Assembly (NCBI RefSeq): GCF_021646545.1
Contig: NZ_JAKIRP010000001.1
Span: 620,001-684,000 of the forward strand
DNA: 64,000 nt
Direction of reading: 5' to 3'
DNA from: Chitinophaga filiformis
GTDB taxonomy: Bacteria; Bacteroidota; Bacteroidia; Chitinophagales; Chitinophagaceae
The position numbers and the translations under genes are program-made. Under the pieces are notes generated by a model that worked only from the letters and a program-made list of their open reading frames with translations, was not told the origin of the DNA and ran no database searches. Within the stretch, counting starts at the first letter, position 1, and each line of letters begins with the position of its first letter. Positions 55,831-64,000 of this stretch are shown here, piece by piece.

Positions 55831-56292
55831 TCAATGAGGGATCTTTTCAAGGTCCCTGTAAGTCTTAACGGTTTCATGCGAACCTCTGAGCGCGCCCTTC
55901 TGGTTAGCGATCAGCTCCCTTACGCTGTAAGGCATCGGGACAGTAGAACGCAACACATCTTCGTATGTTCTTTGTGCGGCGTCTTCTGCGTATTCGCAGG
56001 AAGACAGCAGTGCCTGGCGGTCACGTCCTGAAAAGGTCGCGTTTACATCCATCCAGGTTCTATAGAGTTTCCCATATGTAGAAGAGCCTTGGGCGACGTC
56101 TCCTCCACCGTCGAGTAACACGTTGTTTAACTGGTCAATATATGTATGGCTTTCGTCTGCCATTCTCTGGAACAAAGCCTTCAGGTCGGTATCTTCTGTT
56201 AATGCTATTGCTTTTTCATATCCTTCCACACGATCTTGATTGATCCTGACCAGATCACTCAGGGCTTCCAACAATTTTTCATTTAGTTGCAT
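55831..56292 (-). CDS. PA2169-type four-helix-bundle protein (DUF2383)
   Basis: A 153-aa ferritin-like helical protein starting at ATG 56292 (MQLNEKLLEALSDLVRINQDRVEGYEKA). The frame opens further upstream at 56343, but those residues look non-coding. LFQRMADESHTYIDQL and SCEYAEDAAQRTYEDVL match the DUF2383/PA2169 pattern. Such proteins are often stress-induced; the role is not known. The nearby lmo0937-type gene is also commonly a general-stress gene. Confidence 0.85.
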   Translation of the reverse strand: MQLNEKLLEALSDLVRINQDRVEGYEKAIALTEDTDLKALFQRMADESHTYIDQLNNVLLDGGGDVAQGSSTYGKLYRTWMDVNATFSGRDRQALLSSCEYAEDAAQRTYEDVLRSTVPMPYSVRELIANQKGALRGSHETVKTYRDLEKIPH

Positions 56293-56599
56293 GATAGTCA
56301 ATTTTAGATTAATGCAATGATGATTAGTATATGTATGGTTCAAAAATACTACCAGTTTCTGCGCTTATAGCCGAGCAGGCATGGTGGCCTGTTCCAGCGC
56401 CTTACCTGACGGAGATTTTGCCCTTGCTGGGGAATCAACTCCACAAAGAAAACTCCATAAAAAATGCCGGCATATATTGCTTAAAAAAGGGAAGAATACG
56501 CTGTAAGCCTTGTAAACATTGAGGAAGAGCAGTGCCTCTTGTCATTAACACTATCTGGCACAGATTTTTTACTTGTTACTATAACCAAATCTTATTGAT
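56293..56599. other. Intergenic region with nothing recognised
   Basis: Between the leftward PA2169-type gene and the rightward micro-protein. I see no promoter match, repeat or ORF that I would call. Confidence 0.4.
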
Positions 56600-56752
56600 A
56601 TGAGCGGCTTACTTTATTTGATCGCAGTGATCCTCATCATCGGATGGATACTGGGTGCGTTTGTTTACTCCGCCGGCAGTCTGATACACGTGCTGTTGGT
56701 ATTAGCTATCATTGCTATTCTTGTAAATATTATACGCGGCCGGGCAGTATAA
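56600..56752 (+). CDS. lmo0937 family membrane micro-protein
   Basis: A 50-aa protein starting MSGLLYLIAVILIIGWILG with a second hydrophobic stretch AGSLIHVLLVLAIIAILVNIIRG. The pattern LLYLIAVIL...GxxIHxLLVIAIIxxL is that of the lmo0937 (DUF5670) family of two-helix membrane peptides. They are widespread and often stress-linked, with unknown mechanism. A strong terminator follows. Confidence 0.85.
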   Translation: MSGLLYLIAVILIIGWILGAFVYSAGSLIHVLLVLAIIAILVNIIRGRAV

Positions 56753-56781
56753 CTGGGCAACCAGCTCCATTGTGTGAAAAT

Positions 56782-56848
56782 GGTAATCAGTCGTAGCAGA
56801 AAGACCGACATACTATTCTGCTACGATCTGATTACCTTATTTTTTTTC
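56782..56848 (+). terminator. Long-stem terminator
   Basis: GGTAATCAG-TCGTAGCAGAA pairs with TTCTGCTACGA-TCTGATTACC (about 20 bp with a small irregularity, loop of 14 nt), then TTATTTTTTTT. It ends the micro-protein gene. Confidence 0.9.
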
Positions 56849-56974
56849 AAACCGGTGTTTCCATAACAGTATTGTTATGTCCATCTGCCTACTTTCTCAT
56901 GGGCAGCAGGAGCGGTTATACTTAATCCCAGAGATACTTTTCATTCACTACTTTTGTGACTGAGAAATTTTTAT

Positions 56975-58108
56975 ATGAGAAAATACATGCTCCTGGTTAT
57001 GCTGCTGAGTGCCTGTGCTACCAGCCATAAAACCAGCGTTAGAGACACCACGACACCCACCATTCACTCACTGACATTACTGCATAAATACATTGTTCCT
57101 TACAACATGCCTTTTAAGGGTACCACAGTAGGAGGGCTTTCAGGTATAGATTATGACAGTACCCGGAAGGTTTATTACCTGATCTGCGATGACCGTTCGG
57201 AAAAACAAGCAGCCAGATATTACACCGTTCAGATACCAGCAAACAATTACGATAGAGACAGTATCCATTTTATTGGTACTACTTATCTGAGAATGCCCGA
57301 CGGCAATGTATATCCCCCGGCAAAGGCCCTTGCACCCGACCCGGAGGCCATGCGTTACAATCCGCATACCGGTCATCTGGTATGGAGCAGTGAAGGGGAG
57401 AGGATCATTTCAGAGAAGGGGAACATTGTCAATGACCCCGGAGTATACGACATAGACAGCAGCGGGCGGTTTCTTGGCAGCTATCCCTTGCCGGAACAGT
57501 TCCACATGCGGGCCACAGAAAACGGGCCAAGGCGTAATGGTGTATTCGAAGGCATTGGTATTACTCCCGATGGCCGTTGTATGTTTGTAAGCCTGGAAGA
57601 GCCGCGATATGAAGACGGTCCCCGTGCTGACCTGAGAGATACTACCGCATATACACGTATTATCAAATATGATCTGCATACCCGTCAGCCAATAGCCCAG
57701 TATGCTTATAAACTGGAAGCTGTAGCACATCCCGCTGTCCCCGATTCCGCTTTCCGTGTAAATGGTATTTCCGATATACTGGCACTCTCGGAAACGCAGC
57801 TACTGGTGATGGAGCGCTCGTTCTCCACCGGCGTAAAAAGCAACACGATCCGTGTATTCATAGCAGATCTTCAACATGCTACTGATATTAAGACGGTCAA
57901 TTCGTTACGCGAAACAACCCATTTCACACCAGGGAAAAAGAAGTTACTCCTGAATTTTGATGAGCTGGATACCTTTGTTGATAATGTGGAAGGAATGACT
58001 TTCGGCCCGATACTAGCTAACGGACACCGAAGTCTTATTTTCGTCGTTGATAATAATTTTGACAAAAGAGAGGAGACACAGTTTTACATCTTCGAAGTTA
58101 AACAATAA
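56975..58108 (+). CDS. Esterase-like activity of phytase family lipoprotein
   Basis: A 377-aa protein with lipobox MLLSAC (Cys about residue 14). The mature part matches the phytase-like esterase domain: GGLSGIDYDSTRKVYYLICDDRSE near residue 50, GIGITPDGRCMFVSLEEP, and NVEGMTFGPILANGHRSLIFVVDNNF near the end. It is a beta-propeller-like fold, probably on the cell surface or periplasm, hydrolysing esters or phosphoesters; the substrate is unknown. It lies about 500 nt before the SusC/SusD pair on the same strand. Confidence 0.85.
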   Translation: MRKYMLLVMLLSACATSHKTSVRDTTTPTIHSLTLLHKYIVPYNMPFKGTTVGGLSGIDYDSTRKVYYLICDDRSEKQAARYYTVQIPANNYDRDSIHFIGTTYLRMPDGNVYPPAKALAPDPEAMRYNPHTGHLVWSSEGERIISEKGNIVNDPGVYDIDSSGRFLGSYPLPEQFHMRATENGPRRNGVFEGIGITPDGRCMFVSLEEPRYEDGPRADLRDTTAYTRIIKYDLHTRQPIAQYAYKLEAVAHPAVPDSAFRVNGISDILALSETQLLVMERSFSTGVKSNTIRVFIADLQHATDIKTVNSLRETTHFTPGKKKLLLNFDELDTFVDNVEGMTFGPILANGHRSLIFVVDNNFDKREETQFYIFEVKQ

Positions 58109-58604
58109 GAAATACTATTTTACCAGGAAAAATATACAGAACAGGGAAGTATGCCAAAATAATATTTCCCTGTTTTGTCATTTTATGTCATTTTTCTGAT
58201 TTATATACAAATTACCAAAATCCCTTTCTTACCCTCTCCCATAGCAGTTTTTCACCGTTCAAAACTTTTTTGCAAAAACGTTTTACTTTACTTGAAAAAT
58301 ATTATACTTTTAAGGCGGAGTTACCATATTTATTCAAAAAGCCGAAATCGTTATAAAGAACTTGTGTATTGAACTTAAATTAAAATTCCGTAGCGTTATT
58401 TGAATCATTAATCATTAATTATTACTTGTAGCTTTTTCTTATCCTCAACGGATAACTATCAGCATTTTATTTTATTCTTTTTCATTACAGGCCACGTAAA
58501 ATAATGATGTAATGTAAAATGTAACTGTCAGTAGTAACTGTACTTGTCATGCTGCAATCGAATGCTTTGCAGCCCGGTAGTCTATTATCTAAAACCTCCA
58601 GTAT
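58109..58604. other. AT-rich leader of the SusC/SusD pair
   Basis: A 496-nt gap, AT-rich, with no credible ORF. I see no exact TAnnTTTG/TTG pair. There is no ECF sigma, anti-sigma or hybrid two-component gene next to the pair, so its regulator is elsewhere. Confidence 0.4.
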
Positions 58605-61600
58605 ATGAAGTCTAAATTCACACGTTTCATGAGGGTCGCGGTGCAAGGCGCATTGGCTTTGCTGATGACGCTGCACGCCTTCTCACAAAGCCGGAAAATC
58701 ACCGGCCGGGTCCTTGACAACAGGGATAACTCCCCGCTCCCTGGTGTATCTGTACAAGTTAAAGGCACTAGTAGCGGAACCCAAACCAAACCAGATGGTA
58801 CGTATAGCATTGATGCCCCCTCTGGTAGTACGCTTGTATTCTCGTTTATTGGTTATCTGAGTCAGGAAAAAGTGATTAATGGCGCTGCAAACATTAACGT
58901 CAGCATGTCCTCTGACGTAAAATCCTTACAGGACGTAGTAGTAGTAGGTTATGGTTCTACAAGACGTTCTGACCTGACAGGCGCTGTAGCATCTGTGAAA
59001 ACCGCACAACTGGAAGAAAGACCCGCAGCCTCTGTAAACCAGGCGCTGGCAGGCAGGATCCCCGGTGTACAGGTGAACACCAACTCGGGTCGTCCGGGTG
59101 GTCAGACCAATGTGCGTATCCGTGGTTTCAGTTCTATCAACACTACCAACAACCCGCTCTATGTAATTGACGGAGTGGTAATTCCGGTAGGTGCACAAAC
59201 GCAGAACAGTAATGCAATCGACTTCTTAAACCCGAATGAAATAGCATCTGTAGAGGTGCTGAAAGACGCATCTTCCACTGCGATCTACGGTGCAAGAGGT
59301 GCGAACGGTGTTATTCTGGTGACTACTAAAAGAGGTAATGCCAGCGGTAGCCGTGTTACTTATGATGTAGGCCTGGCATATAACACCATTGGCCCTAAAC
59401 GTGTTGAGATGCTCAACGCGAAAGAATATATGCAGGTAGAAGACCTGGCCTGGAAGAACGCTGAGATCTACGATCCGGTTGAATGGGCTAAGGGCACTTA
59501 TATATCTAAAGATCCTAAGTTAAAAAGAACCAATCCTGATCTGTTCGATGCCAATGGCAATCCAAAGTATGATACAGACTGGTTTAAGGAATCTGTGCAA
59601 CATAAAGTATCTCACAGCCATCAGTTAGGCTTTACAGGTGGTGATGAAAACAGCCAGTTCGGTCTGTTCCTGGGTTACAGGGATGACGAAGGTTTGCTGT
59701 TGAATTCTTATCTGAAAAGATATTCTGCACGTTTCACATTCGACAGCCAGATGAAATCATGGCTGAAAGTAGGTGGATCACTGGGTTACACTAACCAGAG
59801 CGAAAACCTGGTTGATATCGGTACCGGTGGTCTGAACTCTGTTCGTATGATCACAGAAGCGCTGCCTTTCCTGCCGGTTAGAATGCCAAATGGTACTTTC
59901 AGCAATAACAAGCTGTATCCTGGTGCTGAAGGTGGTGCCAATCCTGTACACATCCTGACAGACCGCAAATACATTCTGCAGACACAGAACGTACTGGGTA
60001 ACGCATATGCTACTATCACCCTGGCAAAAGGTCTGGAATTCCGTTCCGTTGTAGGTGCTAACGTAGTAACCCGCGGCAGGAACGAATGGAACGGCCGCTC
60101 ACTGATAGACATCTCTGCTACCCAGAAAGGTATTGCCATCGTTGCGAACGACAGGGAAACTTACTGGTCATTTGAAAACTATCTGACCTACAACAAACGC
60201 TTCAACCAGATTCACTCTATCAATGCTTTAGCGGGTGTGGGTTGGCAGGAAGATAACATCTTCGGCTTCAACGTACGTGGTGAAAACTTTTCTACCGACT
60301 ATCTCGAAACCAACAGTATCGGTTCTGCAGGTCTGATTCCTTCATCCGGCGCAGCTTCCCGTAACCTTGGTTTTGCATTCAACTCTTACTTTGGCCGTGT
60401 GAACTATGGCTTTAAAGATAAGTACCTGGTTACCTTCACAGGCCGTGTGGATGGTTCTTCCAAATTCGGCCCCAACAACAAATACGCTTTCTTCCCTTCT
60501 GCAGCGTTGGCATGGCGTGTATCTGAGGAGTCATTCCTGAAAGACAATCCAACCATCTCTACTTTGAAACTGCGTACGAGCTACGGTTTGACGGGTAACT
60601 CTGAGATCCCGCCTTACAGCTCCCTGTATTCACTGACCGCGAGCAACGACTACGCCTTCCCACTGAACGGTCAGAAAGTACAGGGTGTAGGTACCAACAG
60701 GCTACCTAACAAAGACCTGAAATGGGAAAAAACTGCGCAGTATGATTTTGGTGTGGAACTGGGTCTGTTAAAGAACAGGATCTCTCTGGAAGCTGACCTC
60801 TACTACAGGAAAACTACAGATATGTTACTGGATGCGCCTGTACCTACCACCAGCGGTTACACTGTTATCAGCAGAAACGTTGGTGCAATGGAAAACAAGG
60901 GTCTGGAAATCGGTTTGAATACGGTGAACATTGAGACGAAAGATTTCTCCTGGTCTACCACCTTCAACATCTCTTTCAACAAGAATAAAGTGCTGGCACT
61001 GGCAACTCCTGCCGACATATTCGGTGTGGGTGGTCCTAACTTCACCAACCAGACAAACATCATCCGCGTAGGTGAACCTGTAGGTTCCTTCTGGGGTCTC
61101 GTGCGCGAAGGCACCTGGGCTACAAAAGACGCTGCTGAAGCTGCGCTGTTTAAAGATTACCGTGGTGGCAAACCAATCCTGCCCGGCGATATCAAATACC
61201 GCGACGTAAATGGCGACCATGCTATTAACGATGCTGATCGTATGATCATCGGTAACGGTAACCCTGACGGATGGGGTGGTTTCTTCAACACCTTTAAGTA
61301 CAAAAACCTGGATCTAACGCTTGAATTGCAATTCGTGTATGGTAACGATGTACTGAACATGACGCACCACTCCGGTGAAGACCGTACTGGCCTGGCTAAC
61401 AGCTTCAAATCCGTACTGAACTACTGGACACCGGATCACCAGAATACCGACATCGCGGCTCCACGTAATCCGAGCGCTGGTTATGTTACCAACGTAGACA
61501 CCCGTTGGGTAGAAGATGGTTCATTCCTCCGTGGTAAGAACCTGGCACTGGGGTATAACTTCTCTGCCGAAAAACTGAAACGTCTGCATCTCAGCAAACT

Positions 61601-61760
61601 GAGAGTATATGCTTCTGTACAAAACTTCTTCCTTGCTACTAAATTCAGTGGTAACGATCCTGAAGTAAGCACTTACTCACAGCCATTTGCACAGGGCCAA
61701 ACATTCTTTGATTATCCGAAACCAACTACGTTCCAGCTTGGCGCTAACGTTGCTTTCTAA
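58605..61760 (+). CDS. SusC/RagA family TonB-dependent outer-membrane transporter
   Basis: A 1051-aa protein. After a signal peptide ending near LMTLHAFSQ comes a carboxypeptidase-regulatory-like domain (KITGRVLDNRDNSPLPGVSVQVKG), then the Plug (VNQALAGRIPGVQV, NVRIRGFSSIN, EVLKDASSTAIYGARGANGVILVTTKRG), and a 22-strand barrel ending in FQLGANVAF. No N-terminal STN domain is seen, so it is not expected to signal to an anti-sigma factor. It imports an unknown glycan or peptide with the SusD-like lipoprotein encoded next. Confidence 0.96.
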   Translation: MKSKFTRFMRVAVQGALALLMTLHAFSQSRKITGRVLDNRDNSPLPGVSVQVKGTSSGTQTKPDGTYSIDAPSGSTLVFSFIGYLSQEKVINGAANINVSMSSDVKSLQDVVVVGYGSTRRSDLTGAVASVKTAQLEERPAASVNQALAGRIPGVQVNTNSGRPGGQTNVRIRGFSSINTTNNPLYVIDGVVIPVGAQTQNSNAIDFLNPNEIASVEVLKDASSTAIYGARGANGVILVTTKRGNASGSRVTYDVGLAYNTIGPKRVEMLNAKEYMQVEDLAWKNAEIYDPVEWAKGTYISKDPKLKRTNPDLFDANGNPKYDTDWFKESVQHKVSHSHQLGFTGGDENSQFGLFLGYRDDEGLLLNSYLKRYSARFTFDSQMKSWLKVGGSLGYTNQSENLVDIGTGGLNSVRMITEALPFLPVRMPNGTFSNNKLYPGAEGGANPVHILTDRKYILQTQNVLGNAYATITLAKGLEFRSVVGANVVTRGRNEWNGRSLIDISATQKGIAIVANDRETYWSFENYLTYNKRFNQIHSINALAGVGWQEDNIFGFNVRGENFSTDYLETNSIGSAGLIPSSGAASRNLGFAFNSYFGRVNYGFKDKYLVTFTGRVDGSSKFGPNNKYAFFPSAALAWRVSEESFLKDNPTISTLKLRTSYGLTGNSEIPPYSSLYSLTASNDYAFPLNGQKVQGVGTNRLPNKDLKWEKTAQYDFGVELGLLKNRISLEADLYYRKTTDMLLDAPVPTTSGYTVISRNVGAMENKGLEIGLNTVNIETKDFSWSTTFNISFNKNKVLALATPADIFGVGGPNFTNQTNIIRVGEPVGSFWGLVREGTWATKDAAEAALFKDYRGGKPILPGDIKYRDVNGDHAINDADRMIIGNGNPDGWGGFFNTFKYKNLDLTLELQFVYGNDVLNMTHHSGEDRTGLANSFKSVLNYWTPDHQNTDIAAPRNPSAGYVTNVDTRWVEDGSFLRGKNLALGYNFSAEKLKRLHLSKLRVYASVQNFFLATKFSGNDPEVSTYSQPFAQGQTFFDYPKPTTFQLGANVAF

Positions 61761-61787
61761 TCAATCTAACATTTATCAGAAAAAGAG

Positions 61788-63362
61788 ATGCTCATGAAGA
61801 ACTACATAAAAAAAGCCGCACTTAGCATATTGATCGGTGGCAGCTTATTTGCTACCGGTTGTAACAAATTCCTGGAAGAAAAAGACCCTTCCAACCTGTC
61901 GCCAGATATCTATTATACCTTACCGGAACATGCGGATGCAGCGGTGTATGCAGCTTATGCACGCGCCCGTTTCATTGGTAGTGGTGCAGGTATCTTTTCG
62001 GCCAACTTCCAGATGCTGGATGCACCGACAGGTACTGCAGCAACAGCAACCGCTCAAAACTCTGACCTAAACAACCTCCTGGGGCTTGTATATGATGGAG
62101 ATAACCTCCACGTCAGACAATTCTGGACTGGCGCCTATAGAGTAATTGCACAGGCCAACATGGCGCTTGATAAAATTCCCGGCATCCCAAATATGGATGA
62201 GGCAGCGAGAAAAAGAACAATGGGTGAAGCAGCATTCCTGCGTGCATGGTCTTACTTCTATGTTGTAAGACTTTGGGGTAATGTTCCTTTGATCACAAAG
62301 CCACAAACACCTACTTCTCCTGATTTCTATCCTGGCCGTACAAGCACGGATAGCGTATATGCGCAAATCGTTGCAGATCTGAAAATGGCTGAAGAATCCG
62401 GCTTGCCATGGATGGACGCTTCCGGCAGGGTAGGCCTCGCTGCCATCAAAACCGAACTGGCAAAAGTATATCTGACTATGGCCGGCTATCCGCTGGAAAA
62501 AGGTCTGGAATATTACAAGATGGCGGCCGCTAAAGCAAAAGAGGTTCTTGACTATGCAAAAACCAATACAGGCCAGATCAATCTGTTCGACGCTTATAGC
62601 CAGCTGCATGACGTAACGAACAACAATAAGGTAGAACACCTGTTTGAAGTACAGTACCTGGCAGATATCGAGGGCAACCCGATGCAATCACTAATGCTGC
62701 CAAACAACTCCCTGTCAAAGAATATCTCTGCCATGGGTAGCGGTGTAGGTAGTTCTATCCCTACTTCTTCTTTCTATGATTCATACAAGAAGTTTGAGCC
62801 TAAGGATAAACGTACAGATCAGCAGCAGTTTTTCTTTACTTACTATTTCGTAGACGGTAAAGGCGATACATTCCAGTTAGACAAACCTTACATCTACAAG
62901 CACTTCGATGTAGCAGCTCATGGTAAACCAGGCGCTCCCGGTACCGGTAGAAGTAACCTGAACATGCCTCAGATCCGCTTTGCAGAGACATTGCTGATCT
63001 ACGCAGAAGCGCAGAACAAGGCAGACGGTACTCCAAATGCTGATGCATATGCTGCTTTGAACCGCGTACGTGAAAGGGCGGGGCTGGATCCTTTATCAGG
63101 GCTGACACAGGGCGCGTTTGAAGAGGCAGTATGGCGTGAGCGCTGGCATGAGTTCTGTTATGAAGGCATTACGTGGTTTGACATGGTGCGTCTGAGAAAA
63201 GTATACAACGAAGACACTAATGGCTTCGACAACTTTGAAGGACACATTAACCAAAACTCCGGTGCCGCACTACAGAAGAAACATCTGCTGTTCCCACTAC
63301 CAATACAGGAAATGCGTAACAACATTAACCTGAGACCTCAGAATGACGGTTACGGTTCATAA
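61788..63362 (+). CDS. SusD/RagB family nutrient-binding lipoprotein
   Basis: A 524-aa surface lipoprotein with lipobox LFATGC (Cys about residue 25). Helical TPR-like segments and the C-terminal blocks RFAETLLIYAEAQNK, ALNRVRERAGL and WRERWHEFCYEGITWFDMVRLRK are diagnostic of SusD/RagB. It caps the SusC-like barrel encoded 27 nt upstream. ATG 61794 is an alternative start. The specificity cannot be read, and no glycoside hydrolase is adjacent. Confidence 0.96.
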   Translation: MLMKNYIKKAALSILIGGSLFATGCNKFLEEKDPSNLSPDIYYTLPEHADAAVYAAYARARFIGSGAGIFSANFQMLDAPTGTAATATAQNSDLNNLLGLVYDGDNLHVRQFWTGAYRVIAQANMALDKIPGIPNMDEAARKRTMGEAAFLRAWSYFYVVRLWGNVPLITKPQTPTSPDFYPGRTSTDSVYAQIVADLKMAEESGLPWMDASGRVGLAAIKTELAKVYLTMAGYPLEKGLEYYKMAAAKAKEVLDYAKTNTGQINLFDAYSQLHDVTNNNKVEHLFEVQYLADIEGNPMQSLMLPNNSLSKNISAMGSGVGSSIPTSSFYDSYKKFEPKDKRTDQQQFFFTYYFVDGKGDTFQLDKPYIYKHFDVAAHGKPGAPGTGRSNLNMPQIRFAETLLIYAEAQNKADGTPNADAYAALNRVRERAGLDPLSGLTQGAFEEAVWRERWHEFCYEGITWFDMVRLRKVYNEDTNGFDNFEGHINQNSGAALQKKHLLFPLPIQEMRNNINLRPQNDGYGS

Positions 63363-63379
63363 GATCAGTTCCTTCCAAT

Positions 63380-63426
63380 AAAAAGAGAGGGCTTCGTTTT
63401 TTTGAAACGAGGCCCTCTCTTTTTAT
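63380..63426. terminator. Bidirectional terminator
   Basis: AGAGAGGGC (63384-63392) pairs with GCCCTCTCT (63412-63420), with TCGTTT/AAACGA stacked inside, and flanking A and T tracts. It serves SusD and the convergent methionine aminopeptidase gene. Confidence 0.9.
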
Positions 63427-63436
63427 TTACAATACA

Positions 63437-64000
63437 TTAGTCCCAGATCTGATTGGATGCGGTGAGGATCACCGGTTGTCCATCTGTTACTATGATGGTA
63501 TGTTCATGCTGCGCTACGAAGCTGCCATCATTGGTCACGAGCGTCCAGCCATCCCCCATATCATACGCGTAAGAGGCTCTGGTAGAAATGAACGTCTCAA
63601 TGGCAACAACACTATTCTTCCGGAACCGGTTCTTGTTCATACGGTCGTAGTAATTCGGGATCTCTTTAGGCTCCTCATGCAGGCTTCTGCCCACGCCATG
63701 GCCCACCAGGTTCTTAATGACCCTGTAGCCCATTTTCTTTGCTGTCGATTCTATGAGTTGCCCTATGTCAGCAATCTTTACTCCGCCCCTGATCTCACCG
63801 ATCGCTTTCTGCAATATCAGCTTTGAGGCATTCACCAGCGGATTATGATTATGAATATCGTTTCCCAATACAAACGAACCCCCGTTATCACCCCAATAGC
63901 CATTCAGTTCGGCTGAAACATCTATGTTCACCAGGTCTCCTTCCTGCAATATCTTATTGCCGGATGGAATACCGTGCGCTACTTCATTATTCAGGCTGAT
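63437..64000 (-). CDS. map: Type I methionine aminopeptidase, partial
   Basis: The frame runs off the right edge; about 187 C-terminal residues are seen. They begin ISLNNEVAHGIPSG, the conserved N-terminal active-site His region. Metal ligands follow: IDVSAELNGYWGDNGGSF (two Asp), GHGVGRSLHEEP (His), AIETFIS (Glu) and QHEHTIIVT (Glu). The enzyme removes initiator methionine. Whether it is the essential copy cannot be seen; no ribosomal genes are near. Confidence 0.93.
   Translation of the reverse strand: MSLNNEVAHGIPSGNKILQEGDLVNIDVSAELNGYWGDNGGSFVLGNDIHNHNPLVNASKLILQKAIGEIRGGVKIADIGQLIESTAKKMGYRVIKNLVGHGVGRSLHEEPKEIPNYYDRMNKNRFRKNSVVAIETFISTRASYAYDMGDGWTLVTNDGSFVAQHEHTIIVTDGQPVILTASNQIWD

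Overview
The window reads as a chromosome segment of a Bacteroidota bacterium, most likely Chitinophagaceae (Chitinophaga-like). The signs are a SusC/SusD outer-membrane pair, a LytTR regulator, secreted proteins with short signal peptides or lipoboxes, a Bacteroides-type thiamine operon behind a TPP riboswitch, an NrtR-NadM-NAMPT group, and promoters of the TTG-N19/21-TAnnTTTG type. The genus is inferred; no rRNA is present.

Layout. (1) 1-4245: a compact accessory module. Two tandem RlaP/YcgL-type nucleotidyltransferases and a partial PhyH-type dioxygenase, each joined by a 4-nt ATGA overlap, run leftward. Rightward from the same intergenic space run two micro-ORFs each closed by a terminator, three tandem tRNA or tRNA-like genes with unusual features, a tRNA-minihelix-like hairpin, an RNase H-like YkuK protein, a 65-aa unknown, and about 330 nt packed with hairpins. 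I consider this the best candidate for a poorly described RNA-centred system. (2) 4536-9722: LytTR response regulator, hybrid histidine kinase, AraC regulator and a DoxX-like protein. (3) 9772-16058: small orphan genes (zincin-like protein, membrane proteins, an ACP-like membrane protein, a lipoprotein), then a two-gene Septu-like (PtuA/PtuB) defence operon beside tRNA-Asn. (4) 16357-32742: housekeeping and degradative genes: GT39 glycosyltransferase, Rieske protein, HflX, S9 peptidase, enoyl-CoA hydratase, beta-barrel protein, SWIM/SNF2 helicase, ComB-like phosphatase, SRPBCC protein, GcvT, M28 peptidase, lipoprotein. (5) 32792-36172: NAD salvage genes NrtR, NadM-Nudix and NAMPT, with two GT-N7-AC palindromes before nadM. 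(6) 36319-43245: RND efflux operon headed by two TetR genes. (7) 43246-44151: a 0.9-kb intergenic region with two very long inverted repeats, one a loopless perfect 82-bp palindrome, both built on an 11-bp period. (8) 44152-49409: secreted basic protein, aminotransferase, DnaN, fatty acid hydroxylase family protein, small membrane protein, lipoprotein. (9) 49463-55617: TPP riboswitch and thiS-thiC-tenI/thiE-like-thiD-thiE-thiG-thiH. (10) 55831-64000: PA2169-type stress protein, lmo0937-type micro-protein, phytase-like esterase lipoprotein, a SusC/SusD pair, and a partial methionine aminopeptidase.

Functionally, thiS-thiH builds both halves of thiamine and joins them under TPP feedback; no thiF is seen. 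The NAD genes convert nicotinamide to NMN and NMN to NAD, presumably under NrtR. The RND genes form a complete tripartite pump. All functions are read from protein motifs and family knowledge, not from searches.
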